In this document: positions 1 to 11,455 of the stretch, piece by piece
How the letters are laid out: each line of letters begins with the position of its first letter
Position numbering within the stretch: position 1 is the stretch's first letter
Assembly: GCA_036346255.1 (NCBI GenBank)
Contig: CM070618.1
Span: 81,168,428 to 81,232,427 of the forward strand
DNA: 64,000 nucleotides
Direction of reading: 5' to 3'
Source of the DNA: Ampelocalamus luodianensis
Taxonomy: Eukaryota; Streptophyta; Magnoliopsida; Poales; Poaceae
Notes under the pieces: generated by a model
Told to the model about the DNA's origin: nothing
Seen by the model: the letters and a program-made list of their open reading frames with translations, nothing else
Databases searched by the model: none
Position numbers and translations under genes: made by a program

Positions 1-310
1 TTCAACCTCGGAAACCCAGGGGAGTTCACCATGTTGGAACTTGCACAGGTTTGTGCACAATTTGTTTTACAGATCTTTTTATCATGAAATGGTGCATAAA
101 TGGCCATTTTGCCTTTTCTAGGTTGTGAAGGAAACAATTGACCCAATGGCGACAATTGAATTCAAACCCAATACAGCTGATGATCCCCATATGAGAAAGC
201 CGGACATTACCAAGGCCAAGAATCTGCTACATTGGGAGCCGAAGGTCTCTCTCAGGGAAGGCCTTCCCTTAATGGTCACAGACTTCCGTCAAAGGATCTT
301 GAATGAGTAA
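1..310 (+). CDS. UXS: UDP-glucuronic acid decarboxylase (UDP-xylose synthase), last two exons
   Basis: Converts UDP-glucuronate to UDP-xylose, the precursor for xylan and other cell-wall and glycoprotein glycans. The gene enters from the left edge, so only the C-terminus is visible. The penultimate exon covers 1-48 and reads FNLGNPGEFTMLELAQ. An intron with GT..AG ends covers 49-121. The last exon covers 122-310, starts VVKETIDP and stops with TAA at 308-310 after RQRILNE. The NLGNPGEFTMLELA block and the TKAKxLLxWEP block are family hallmarks of short-chain dehydrogenase/reductase-type UXS enzymes. Whether the isoform is cytosolic or membrane-anchored cannot be told, because that depends on the missing N-terminus. 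The visible frame has no damage. Family assignment is firm; the isoform number is not. Confidence 0.95.
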
Positions 311-795
311 ACACAGCAATGTAGTGAGGTGTTGGTTAGCCATTTGATTATGAACGATACTGCGGAATATAGATTAAAGTGCTTCACCATCTGGATCCAT
401 GCAGTGCAATCTTTGTACTGTATACACGATAAATGTTGTAGAATCATTTGAATTTATTTGTATCTTGGTGAGGCAGAACAGAAGTAGTCAATTATTTTTG
501 TCCACGTGTCGAATTTTAGAAGTACAGTGAGAGAGGCGAAAGGGTTGTATTTCAGGAGTTATTGGGTTCAATTCAGAGTTTCAGTTAGCTCCTAATTGTA
601 ACACGAATGCTTATTTAAGTGAAATGTAATGGAATGAGCTTGCCTATTTCCTTGTTATGCGTTCAGTTCAGTCTCATTATATGTTCAACTGCCAATCTAC
701 AAATTTCACTTCTAGTACTGCACAAAATGGTTAGCAGAGTATACCGAATGAACTAAATCTGAGCTGTCTCGGATGCATCTCTATGATCAAATCAA
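311..795 (+). other. 3' untranslated and downstream region of UXS
   Basis: AT-rich sequence after the UXS stop codon with no convincing reading frame. The first few hundred bases are probably 3' UTR. No exact polyadenylation site could be fixed by eye. The gypsy relic begins at about 796. Confidence 0.5.
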
Positions 796-1296
796 AGTTT
801 GGTTGTCAAACTTCTTCAGAAAAGCTGTGTGATGGATATTCTCGTCAAGAAAAGCACTCTCAACTTTAATGAGGCGGTGTCATATCTATTGGAGGCGGAG
901 TCTTTGAAGAAGTTATCGAATTCTTTATCATCGGGATGCCATTGTTCTTCTGTACTAGAACGGGATTGGTCAGCCATTTGGAGTGTTTGATCTCCCGAAT
1001 GACCCCTGCCTTTAGTAACTTGGCTATTTCCTTCTTAGCCGCCTCCAGCTACTCTACCGACATGCGGTGCATTTTTTGTTTCTTGGGGGGTGCCTCACTT
1101 TTAATAGCTAGGCGGTGTTCAATGGTTTCTCGGGCTATCGGTGCCCTATGCAAAGATGTCCGCGTTGCTACGCAGTACCTTGAGGATGGCTTCATGTGCC
1201 TCCGTCTGGAGGTCTGCTCCGAGGGCCACCGTCTTCTCCGGGGAGGCCTCTCAGGGGGACCCTTCGGAGCTGCCCCTCCGGTTTGGCCTTCGGTGG
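796..1296 (-). pseudogene. Ty3/gypsy relic: start of reverse transcriptase region
   Basis: Read on the minus strand, about 1290 to 940 gives a decayed pol segment. It includes ETIEHRLAIK, then EIAKLLKAGVIREIKHSKW and LTNPVLVQKNNG, the well-known entry into gypsy reverse transcriptase. One in-frame stop interrupts it. Below about 935 the expected RT core does not follow, so this piece is itself internally deleted. It continues the protease segment at 4136-4700 once the LTR-type insertion at 1297-4135 is removed. Confidence 0.8.
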
Positions 1297-2094
1297 TGTA
1301 AGATTGAGGAGGTCGACTAGAGGGGGTGAATAGGCGGTTTTAAAAACTTCTTTGGCTAAAATCGAGTTTTAGTGTGGAAGCTAAATCAATTCAGTTTTAC
1401 ACAATTAAAACTTAAATTAACTAGTTTTTACTAAGTACACCAACAATACAAGACGATTGAATGATATCAATCATACAAAGATGAATAAGCAATTTAATTC
1501 TACGGAAGTAAATTGCACAAAGTAAAGCACAAGAGAACAAACCACAATGATACATGGATGTTTTACCGTAGTATTTGGAGACTTGCCGGTCTCCCTTAAT
1601 CCACGTGGAGATAAGCCCAACCACGTTGGATCGGCTCCACAAATTAAGCTAACACCTCCGAGGTAAGTCCAACCACTTGGACCGATTCCAAAATGAACCA
1701 ACACCTCGATGCACTCGGGGTTGCTTTTCCTCCACTCCGAAGATGGCGAGCATCAAACCGTGGGTATTTATAGCCCACACACAAAAACTAGTCATTGGGG
1801 GAAAGGTTCTGAGAAAAACAGCACGAGCGGTACTACCGTCGTTCACCGGTCGGTACTACCGCACCCAGCTCAACGGTCGGAACAACATCAAAAAGGTGCT
1901 CGAACTAGCCATTGTAAAAGCGGCGCGATACTACCGTCAAGGAACATGTGGTAGTTCCTGTCTCCGATATTTCCGCAAAGACCAAATGTACTACCGCACT
2001 TCCAAGAGAACAAAAAGTGTTCCTCTGAAAAATACGTACCGCTCAAACTTCGGTATTACCGACGTGCGGTAGTTCCGCTCAAAGAACTTCGGTC

Positions 2095-2665
2095 ATACCG
2101 CAGACCAGGTCTACGACCACGATCAGGTCCACGACCACGCAGGTCTACGACCACGATCAGGTCCACGAACAGGTCTACGACCATGTTCTACGACCAGTGT
2201 CTACGACCACGAAGGTCTACGACCACTGTTCACGAACAGGTATACGACCAGTGTCTATGACCACACAGGTCTACGACCACTGTTCTACGATCAGTATCTA
2301 CGACCACGAAGGTCTCCGACCGCTGTTCACGAACAGGTCTACGACCACTGTTTACGAACAAGTCTACAACCATTGTCCATGAACAGGTCTACGACCACTG
2401 TTCTACGACCAGTGTCTTCGATCAGTGTCTACGACCACTGTCTTCGACGACAAGGTCTTCGACTAGTGTCTACGACCAGTGTCTTTGACCACTGTTCACA
2501 ACATGGTCTACGACCACTGTTCACAACAGTGTCTTTGACCACTGTTCACGACAAAGTCTTCAACCACTATTCATAACACGGTCTACGACCATTGTTCACA
2601 ATAGTGTCTTCGATCACTGTTCACGACAAGGTCTTCAACCAGGTCTACGACCAGTTGCGGTAATA
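2095..2665. repeat. Tandem minisatellite with the core TCTACGACCAC
   Basis: About 570 bp built from imperfect copies of GGTCTACGACCAC and TGTTCACGAACA in alternation. Later copies drift to GTCTTCGACCA and TGTTCACAACA. Unit length varies in steps of about 10-12 bp, so this is a higher-order mixture rather than one fixed period. It lies inside the LTR-like repeat and yields only artefactual reading frames. Confidence 0.85.
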
Positions 2666-2769
2666 CCGCCAGTTGCCTGCGGTCATACCGCCCGAGACTG
2701 GAAAATAAGGATTTTGTATTCCGCTTCAACTAAATTTGCAATAAGTTGTAAAATACATTTGTCAACTCT

Positions 2770-3560
2770 TATAATCATACCACAAGGAATCATTTGCAAA
2801 ACACATTTGCAAATTGTAGTCACATGCTACAAAGAATATGCATGAGTCAACTATTTGCAAAACACATTCGCAAACAATAGCATCATGTCACAAGGAGAAG
2901 GTGCATGGACTCAACTATTTGCAAAACACATTTGCAAATTATAGTCTCTTGCTATAAAGATTATGCATGAGCTTCAACTATTTATAAAACACATTCACAA
3001 ATAATAGCATCATGCCTAGATGAGCTAGAGCAAATGGAATTAAGCTATCAACACATGATGAGACTTAAGCTACTAGACAAGACTCGTCTTAATAATATGG
3101 TAACCTATACTAGCAATTCGGTCTCCAACCAAACACCAAGATCGGTAAAAGACTAGGAACACATCCTTAACCCTAGCTAGTCATACATTTGCCTTGCACA
3201 TCTCTTGAAGCTTGATGACGTACATCTTCACTTCAAGTCCGGGCTCTTGACTTGATAATCATCAACACATGATGATTTCCTTTACTTCGGGATCTTGACT
3301 TGATGCTCATCAACACATGATGACATCTTCCATCTCAAGTCTTGATATGCAATAACACATGATGCATCCTTCACTTGACCTCCATCAACACATGATGGGT
3401 CTTCTCTTGACTTGATGATCAATTCATGATCATCTCTTCTTCTCGAACATCATTAACACATGATGATTTTGTTCACTTCGGGATCTTGATACGCATCAAC
3501 ACATGATGCATCCTTTACTCCAAGATTTTGACTTGATGATGATCAACTCATGATGTCATC
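2770..3560. repeat. Two short repeat series in the LTR-like segment
   Basis: From about 2785 to 3010 there are four copies, spaced about 61-68 bp, of a unit centred on ATTTGCAAAACACATTTGCA. From about 3255 to 3560 the phrase CATCAACACATGATGA and close variants recur many times at irregular spacing, mixed with CTTGACTTGATG. Both series are non-coding. Confidence 0.7.
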
Positions 3561-4135
3561 CAAAGTCTTCATTATCCTGAAAAATAATCTATTCATCTAA
3601 CTCATGGAAAATGTTAGTCCCACAATATAATTGTCATTAATTACCACAATATACCATTAAATCATAATGGTGGAACAAGATACTTTAATATTTCCATCTT
3701 TGGTAATTGATGACAACCATCACAATTACAAATAATTGAGAGTAGATTTGTATGAGCATATATGAACTACACAAGTTCTATATACTCAAAAAATATGTTT
3801 CAAAGTAAAGATCCTTAATTTATGTGAAAAGAGGAATATGGATCAATACTAATAAAACCGCAAAACATAGAGTGAACTCCCCCTAAATGTGTGCATATAC
3901 GAATGTGTAATAAGAACATATGCACATATCTAAGTTAAACTTTTGGTGGAGTTCAACCTATATTTTGGATCCGAAGAATGCAACAAGATATGAGAAAATG
4001 ATGTCGAATGCATACATATTTGATTTTCACCTTTATATCCAACTGAGACTAAACAATAGGTATAACAATAGAAGTGTTAGTCTCATAAATAGATTTATCA
4101 TTAATTACTAAAATACTCCATTAACTCATAATGAT

Positions 4136-5690
4136 GGGTCTAGATTCTTCAGGCGCCCATTTGCTGAAGGGGTGTCCGCGTCGGTGCTTGTATCTGCTTA
4201 GACTGCGTGGACGTGGTGGGCCGGTGCGATTGCCTCAAGCTCCGTTTTCCTTGCCAGGTCCTAGTCCCCACACACCGTAATTATGCCCTGGGTGCGGGGA
4301 TTTTCATGCACAAGTAGTTGTGGTGCGTGATTGCGCCGAAAGAATTTAGCGTGGCACAGCCGAGGATGGCATTGTACTGGTAAGGCATCTGGACGACGTC
4401 AAAAGTGATGACTTCAGTCTGCAACGCGAAGTCATCGCTAAACATGATGGTTTAGTTGATTTGGCCCAAGGCTGTCACCGGTCTTCCCCCGAAGCCTATC
4501 AGGGGTATGCTCGGGGCAATAGGAGATCCCTAGGGATCATCATTTTATCGAAGGCGTTCACGAAGAGTAGGTCTATGGAGCTTCCCCCGTCCATGAGGAC
4601 ACATCTGACTTCGAAATCTGCAATGTTGGTGAAGATGATGAGGGGGTCCTAATAGGGGAAGCACAGGCCTCTGGCGTCTTTGGGTCCGAAGGTGACTGGT
4701 ATCTCGGTGTAGCGAGGTGGGCTTGTGGCGGGGTATGTCACGACGTGGTGTATTTGTTGGGCGTACATGCATTGTTGTCTCTTCGATGTCATGTCGAGCG
4801 AGGATGCTCTAGTGATCATGTTTATGATCCTTTGGTGGTGCTCCCCGCAACCCCTCCCCTCTATGCGGGGCCTTTGTGGCGGAGCGGGCAGCTGGTTGCC
4901 CTGCCTCCGCCCGTCTTCGTGTTCGGCTGACTGCTGGTCGTGGTTTGTGTAGTCCTGCATGGCCACGATGGTGCAGCAGTCTTTGGTTATGTGCAATCCC
5001 TCGCCTTGAAGATTGCAAAATAGCAAGGAAGGTCCTCCGGCGTAGGTCCTAGTGTTCGATTGGTGGCCCCCGTTGCGCCCACGGCCCCGGCCTCGGCCCC
5101 CTTGGTCTCCTCGTGTTCCCCCTTTGGGGGGTCGTCTGCCATCCACGTGGTACACACCCTGCCCCTTCTAGCAGTAGTTGTTGGCCCATCTTTTGGTAGT
5201 TGCCCTGTGATAGTGGTTGCAGGGTCCTCCTTCCTGGGCAGACCGTTTAGTGGCGACACCGGGCGACTCGCGCTTGGACTTCGACCCTTCGGGTGCTGTC
5301 TTCCTCCACCCGAAAGTATTCCTCCATCTTGTCGAAGTGCTTCGCCACCGTGCAGACGGGTTTGCGGGCCAACCTCTCTGACATGGGGCCCTTTTGAAGT
5401 CCGCACGTGGCCGCATTTATAACGGTGGTCTCATTGACCCCTTTTACCTGACACTTGATCTTTGCGAACTTTTTAAAGAAGCTGCACAAGGACTCGCCCA
5501 GGGCTTGCTTTATTGCGAATAGGTGTCCCGTTTCCTTAGGTCGGCGTAGTTTCCTTGGAAGTTTTTGTGCACGAGATCTCATAGTTGTTCCCACGCTTAT
5601 ATGGACCGGGGGATGGTGAAGAACCAGGTCAGCGCCACCCCTGAGTGCAAGGGTGATGCTTTCTGCCTTCGCAGAATTCTTGAAAATTTC
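4136..5690 (-). pseudogene. Ty3/gypsy gag and protease relic
   Basis: Minus strand, read from 5690 downward. The Gag region includes LRGGADL, PKETGHLFAIKQALGES, FFKKFAKIKCQVKGVNETT and RKPVCTVAKHFDKMEEY, typical of plant gypsy Gag. Next come an RGRGRGRNGGHQ basic stretch and a decayed cysteine-rich stretch. The protease part follows, with VTFGPKDARGL and a D-G-G active-site-like motif (LMDGGSS) near 4600. Frameshifts and stops break it throughout. It is non-functional. Confidence 0.85.
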
Positions 5691-5825
5691 CACTTGAGAA
5701 CTGAGTAACGTTATCTGTGATGATACGACTGGGTATACCAAATTGTGTAATCATATTTCTTGTGAGAAACTTCTTGACAGCTTCAGTCGTCACTTTAACA
5801 ATTGGCTCAGCTTCTATCCATTTTG
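5691..5825 (-). pseudogene. Ty3/gypsy integrase core fragment
   Basis: Minus strand: TKWIEAEPIVKVTTEAVKKF, then FGIPSRIITDN and QFSSGNFQEFCE, the part of the integrase core around the second catalytic aspartate (TDN). It continues the piece at 9510-9850 and is separated from it only by the MITE. At about 5690 it changes abruptly into Gag, an order that never occurs in an intact element. Confidence 0.85.
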
Positions 5826-8800
5826 TAAGGGTGTGTTTGGTTGCCTGCATATCCCCAGCCTGGCCCGTATCCCGTATGTGTCATCCAGGCTAAATGTAAC
5901 AGCCCAAATTTCAATTTCAGTAAAATTTAAAAGTTTATTTATGTTTGTGGTTTTTCCTGAATTTTCAAAAGCTTTTCATAAATATTTTAAAGCTAAAACA
6001 AATTTATTTACAAAATTAAAAGCCAACTAATAGTTGGAAATAATTTTATTAAGTCCGAATGAGTATGGAATTTCGTGAATTTTTCCATAATTTTTGGAAG
6101 TATTTTGCTATTTTCTAAAGCCTAAATGAATTAACAAAATTAAAACAATTGAGAAATCAAAAGAAAATCAAAAATGGCTTTGGGCGAAACCTCGCCTCGG
6201 CCCAACACCCACGCTGCAAGACCACGACCGCTTGCTCGCACCCGCTCGCTTCTCCCTCCGCGTCCGATCAAAATCGAACGGCTACCATTTCTCGCGTATC
6301 TCTTCTTTTTCCACCGTTGGATCATGCACCGACGGTCAAGATCTCTCACAAACAACCGCACGGTCCGAATGCCATCATCAATGTGAGCGCACGATCTTAA
6401 TCCAACGGCGCTAAAACGCACTTACCGCTTCGCTCGGTCTAATCTCAACCATTGGATCTTAATCCAACGGTTGCGCGCCGAAAGTCACTTACGCTTCGCG
6501 AATCTAATCTCGACCGACGTTGAAAATCGGACGACCCGAGTCGTCGTCTTCCTCGCCTTCTTCTTCTTCGCGTCGCCGCCGCGCAACCGCCGCCATTTTC
6601 GCCACGTTCAAGCTTGAATGGCTGGTTGCCAATCGCCTCGCTCTTCGTGAGTGCGTGCACAAGACCGGGTCCGCAATCGCGCGCTTTTCCCACGATCTCG
6701 CCGTCTCCGCAACCGGTGCGCCACGATCACCGCAAAACCGCCGCCACGACCTCCACCTCCTCCACGCCGCTCGAGCACCTCGCGCCTATAAAGGCGGCCG
6801 GCGCGCATTCCCACCGGTCCGACGCCACCACCCATCGCCACGCTTATCATCTCTAGTGCGGAATTGAAGTTCCATCGCCGGCGATCGTGAAGCTTGAGCC
6901 GTTTCCGCCGCGGCCGCCGCCGCCGCATCCTCTCCGTCGCCACCTTCGGCACGGCATCTCCTCGCGAACACGGTGGTCCTCTCCGCCGGCAGGAGCTGCC
7001 GAACTCCTACTTCACCGTCACCGCACGCCGCCGCCGCCGCGATTCCGTCGCCGACAACCATTCCAAGCCACTCGCCGCCGTTTTGGTAGCCGCGAGTTCG
7101 CGACCGCCCTCTACCTTTTGCGCCACGACCGTTTGTCTCGCCGTGGCGTAGAACGCCGCGAGGCCATCACCGAGCACCACCGACCTCCGGTGGCGTGGCC
7201 TTGCCACCGTGGCGCCACCTCGCCCTCAAGGCTTACGTGTCTGGCGATGTGGCGCGCGATCGGCACCACGCACACATACGTGGCACGGTCCACCGTGCCC
7301 ATCGTCCAAAGCTCGTGGGCTTGGTCCACGCGAGCGTGTCTATGACACGAGGGCCCACTGTCGAATTAGATTTACTTTCTTTTATTTCCGAAATCCGTAC
7401 GCTGATGTCAGCATTGCGCAGTAAATAGCTTTTTCTGCAGAAAATTAATTCGGGAAAATCAATTAAATTTCAGATTTAGGTTTAAACTTCTAAAATTCAT
7501 AACTTTTGCATATGAACTCCAAATTGGGTGATTCAAATTGCAAAATTTATATAAAATTATAATCTAGCTAACTAAACCAAAATATTTCAATTAGGAGTTA
7601 ATTTGAACTATGTTTTTGAATTTATTTGAATTTGAATATTGAATTTGTCGTATTTTCGCGTATAGACTTCGACGACTCCGGAGAGTTCGATCAATCTGAA
7701 GATTTAGAATTCCAAGACATCGAACAAGGCAAGTTACACCATTGACCATATTGCCCCTATTATTTTAAAGTTATTTTCAGTTTTTTTTTCCTTATTGCAT
7801 GCATATGTTGTTATAAATATTTTAATATCCTGTTTTACATATAGTTAATTCCATATGTTATTGTATGGCCAAATTTGAATGTTGTATCTGACTACCTTGA
7901 TACCATAGGCAAGATATTACCAAAATTCAAATATATGCTTAGCCAAGCTTAGTCCACATTTACAGAATTTGGGAGGGTTTATACCAGATTTCTACAAATT
8001 GTTTTCAAACTTGACATTGTGGTATTTGTCTTACCATGAGTTTAAAAATAAAGTTTTTATTCAAAATAAAATCAAAATGGGTTTGGACTTGGGCGAAATG
8101 GTCTGAGTGGTGGGTGCGGAGTTCATGCACGGGTTTGATCCGTTAAGATCAAAGCCCATGGGTTGTAGGAATGATGCCCAAGTCAATTGAGGACCGGTCT
8201 TTGAGCCGCTTATTGCTATGCCATAACGTACCACCACATGTCTGTATGGGAAGGATTTGGCTAACTAATTTGTGATGTCCTAGTATATTTATGTCATGTG
8301 ATTTTGTGGGTGTCGGTTAGGCGTTTTATTCCCACTTGGCGCAAGAGGGCTTAGGAGGGCGGTCGATTCAAAGGAGCGAAACCTTAGCGGGCATGAATGT
8401 ACTAGGATAAAACATTGTAAAGGCCTCATGGTAGCTGCTCGATCACACGCCTACGGAGCGTGAATTGGCCGACATAACGAGCATGTCACCTCGTGTGGGT
8501 AAAGTTGTACCAACTCTGCGAGTAGGAACTATTCGAATAGCGCGTCATGGTCATGGACATGCTAGCAAGGCCACTTAAAGTTAGAATTGTTTTGGTTTTA
8601 AATGCTTTATTAAATGTTGAGGATGGTTAATCCTTATGAAAATTTAGGCGGAAGCCAAGTGTTAGGAGGATCCTTCACTTTATCATTGGAGGTTATCCAC
8701 ATTATATCATTGTCATTTCAAAATATGATTTTATCCATAGTATAAAATTGCCTTAGAAACTACTATACTTATTCAAACTGAAAATGTTGTTTATGCAAAA

Positions 8801-9512
8801 CAACCCGACCATACTCACTTGTTTCCTTATGCATGCATTTAAATTCAATATTGGGTGTGACTTGCGAGCACGGTAGTAGTGCTCACTCTTCTTGAATAAA
8901 TCTTATTCGGAGAAGATGCTATCTTGATGGTGAGGACCGGACGAGTAGGCCTTACGACCTGCAGACGATTGCCTGTGGCGCATCGTGTGGCTTCCACTAT
9001 TATGTTATTTCCATTGTGTTTATCATTTGACATTTGATATTATTATTGGACTTATTTGTATTAAAAGATTATTTATTTAATGCCATTTACGTTTCGTGGT
9101 ATGAATGTGATATTCATTTTTGTGAGGCTGTACTTTGAAATCTCGGTGGTGTTTGAACACAGAGAATTCGGGATCCTTCGCTCCCGGGTTCGACACTAAA
9201 CCTAAACAGACTGAGTGAATGCAATGATGAGATGTTTGGTTGCATATTTCATAGGCGGATGTCTTTGAGATGTTATTTGGTTACTGTGATTCAGTGCGGA
9301 GAAGGTGACGGACTCACGAGCATTGGCTCGGATACGCATCACCTTCGGCTGGAGGAGGAAGCTCGAATCGAGCATTTCCCTCTGGCCTAGCCCGAAAGAG
9401 AATCTTGCATCCACTCAGTCAGGCTCACCCACCCAACCAGGCAACTAAACACCCAAAAACTTGCATCTACTCATGCGAGCTAATCCCACGTAGGCAACCA
9501 AACACACCCTAA
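5826..9512. mobile_element. Tourist-like (PIF/Harbinger) MITE with TAA target duplication, split by a solo LTR
   Basis: The ends are inverted: GGGTGTGTTTGGTTGCCT at 5829 and its complement AGGCAACCAAACACACCC ending at 9509. They are flanked by TAA at 5826-5828 and at 9510-9512, the three-base duplication typical of Tourist/Harbinger elements. Without the nested LTR the element is about 375 bp (5829-5894 plus 9201-9509) and has no transposase frame. It sits inside a gypsy integrase sequence. Removing the element and one TAA rejoins that frame exactly between its DTF and TKW residues, which confirms the borders. Confidence 0.9.
5890..9200 (+). mobile_element. Solo LTR of a long-LTR gypsy family, TSD CTAAA
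   Basis: The LTR spans 5895-9195 (3301 bp), begins TGTAACAGCCC and ends GGGTTCGACA. It is flanked by identical CTAAA at 5890-5894 and 9196-9200. There is no primer-binding site, polypurine tract or pol sequence, so it is a solo LTR left by LTR-LTR recombination. Its size and start suggest a RIRE3/RIRE8/Atlantys-type family, an inference from memory. Positions 6150-7430 are GC-rich with several overlapping open frames on both strands. None resembles a known protein, and this is a usual feature of such LTRs. The orientation is judged from the TGTAAC start and is less sure. Confidence 0.88.
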
Positions 9513-9850
9513 ATGTATCAATCATCACAAAAAGGAATTCAAAGCTCCCGGATGCTCTTGAAAAAGGTCCCAGAATGTCTAGTCCCCAGGTTATAAAAGG
9601 CCGGCTGATGTACTTGTCGACTATGAAATTAACATTGTACGCACTTCGTCACAAGATCCTTTGCATCATGGAGGGCAGTTGGCTAGTAGTATCCTTGCTT
9701 AGAGGCTTTACCGACCATGGTTCTATAAAAATGATGTGCTCTATAGTCTCCCCCATGTATGTTGGATAGTAGCTGTAATCCATCGATTGAGATATACATC
9801 TCATCAACACTCCGTGAGCTCCCCATTTATAAAGGATACATTCGATCAAT
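9510..9850 (-). pseudogene. Ty3/gypsy integrase N-terminal region
   Basis: Minus strand: YKWGAHGVLMRCIS, then decayed zinc-finger region sequence, then TWGLDILGPFSRASGSFEF and a VMIDTF end. This is the region just before and at the start of the integrase core of plant gypsy elements. It contains at least one stop. It joins in frame to 5691-5825 once the MITE is removed. Confidence 0.85.
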
Positions 9851-10350
9851 AACTAATCAAGTTCATTATAATTCACACATCAAGTTCGACAAGACAACAA
9901 CTAACCAAGTTCAACAAATAAAATAGAAATACAAACTGACATAGTTCCTCACACATAAATAGACATCGCGCCCTGCTATCACGCCTAACATATCCATCCA
10001 ACAAACCAGTGATCACATACTATGGAAGAAGCAAATTAAATGCTGAGGTAGTAGCGGTAGGTGCTCGCTTGTAAACACGCATTTGGACCAGCAGGTACAG
10101 TAGTGGAGGAGGGTTCAATTAGTAACAGTTTTAGACAAGGGGCATTGGGTAAGAGCCCAACTACTCATTCAGACAGCTATAGGCAAACAAGCAAAAAGAT
10201 GATGATACGTTAGAAGTTTCAGGCAAACCTATCCTCCTGGTAACCAACCGATGGTCTCTCAATGCTTGCTTCAAGCTCTATGCTTTATGAAGTTCATATA
10301 AAAGGATAAATTATATGAGTAAGCAATTGAAGCAAATGTTTAATAACAAA
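9851..10350. other. Unassigned repeat-like stretch left of the copia element
   Basis: AT-rich, with several CAAGTTCAACAA-like phrases that loosely recall the interior of the hAT-like element at 54700-54850. It has no coding frame. With 15056-16514 it may form one older element split by the copia insertion. This is a weak inference. Confidence 0.3.
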
Positions 10351-10355
10351 GTATA

Positions 10356-10680
10356 TGTTATACGCGACGGCGGAGGAACGACGAAGTAAACAAGATCAAT
10401 CGCAGAGAGACACGAGATTTAACGTGGAAAACCCTCTCAATGCGAGAGGAAAAAACCACGGCGCCGACCGACAACAATCTTCACTATATCGGGGTGAGGT
10501 TACAACGTTGGGATTTACAACTCGATTCGATATCCCAACAAACTACAGGAAATATATATATCGGAAACCCTAATTCGACTAGGATCCACTCCGCTCGGCC
10601 TAAGCCTCGGCGTGACGACCTCGCTACGCCCTCCGTCCAGTGGCCTAATTGATGTATAGAATTTGGATCACAAATCAACA
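10356..10680 (-). repeat. 3' LTR of the copia element
   Basis: Matches the LTR at 14732-15050 over its whole length apart from small indels and a few substitutions. It starts TGTTATACGCG and ends CAAATCAACA. In element orientation this is the downstream LTR. Confidence 0.92.
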
Positions 10681-11068
10681 TACTCCACCTTGAGACAAAT
10701 TCCTTCTGTAGCATAAGTCAATCCTTCACCTGAACACAACAAAGAAAGAAATACTTTGGCGCCACATGACCTCTTGGGCTAAGTCAGATACCAACTAAGC
10801 TTGAGCAAAGCTCAAACTTAGCAACAGAACGGCTTTGTGAACATATCGCCAGGATTTTCATGAGTGCTAATCTTGCATACCTTTAGCTTACCCTTTGCAA
10901 CAATATCTCGACATAATTATATTTAATCTCAATGTGCTTTGTCCTCTCATGAAACATCGATCTTTAGTGAGATAAATTGCACTCTGTTGTCACAAAGCAG
11001 TTAATGCAAGAATCAACTCCGGCAAGCTCGGCAAACAAACCTTTCAATAAGCCGACTCTTTACTTGCT

Positions 11069-11398
11069 TCACAAATAGCCATATATTACGCTTGATGGTG
11101 GGCGACGCAACAACATCCTGCAAATGTGCCTTCCACTCACAAAGACAACCTCCAATGGTAAATACATAACTGTGAGCGACCTACGCTTATCCAAATCACC
11201 AAAGCATAATCGAATCAACATAGCCAACGAGTTCCTTTTCGGTCTGCCAAACTTCAAACAAGCATCCGATGTGCCTTGCATGTACCGAAAATCCACCGAA
11301 CGGCCTTCCAATGCTCTTTTCAGATTAGCCATATATCTATCGACCAAACTCATAGCATAAGATAAATCCGGACGAGAGCAAACCATGGCATACATCAA
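11069..11398 (-). pseudogene. copia RNase H region (broken)
   Basis: Minus strand: MYAMVCSRPDLSYAMSLVDR, the segment joining reverse transcriptase to RNase H in plant copia elements, followed by LKRALEGRSVDFRYMQGTSD. The frame shifts soon after, and the rest of RNase H down to about 10720 is scrambled. Confidence 0.8.
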
Positions 11399-11455
11399 AG
11401 ACCCAACAACACTAGCATACGGAACTCGGACATGTACTCAACCTCCTCATCGCTG

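Larger units (their letters stand above)
1297..4135 (-). mobile_element. LTR-like repeat inserted in the gypsy relic
   Basis: Starts TGTAAGATTGAGG and soon carries CTAGAGGGGGTGAATAGG, whose reverse complement is the usual 3' end of a grass LTR family. It splits the protease and reverse transcriptase parts of the surrounding minus-strand gypsy relic. The interior has no coding region. It holds GCGGTAnTACCG motifs, a long tandem tract, two other short repeat series and an AT-rich right part. A stretch near 3605-3670 recurs in similar form at 4063-4135. I could not find a target site duplication, so the right border is approximate and more than one insertion may be present. Confidence 0.55.

Noticed and set aside
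6149..7428. Cluster of overlapping open frames on both strands
   Set aside because: GC-rich part of a solo LTR; no frame stands out and none has a recognisable motif.
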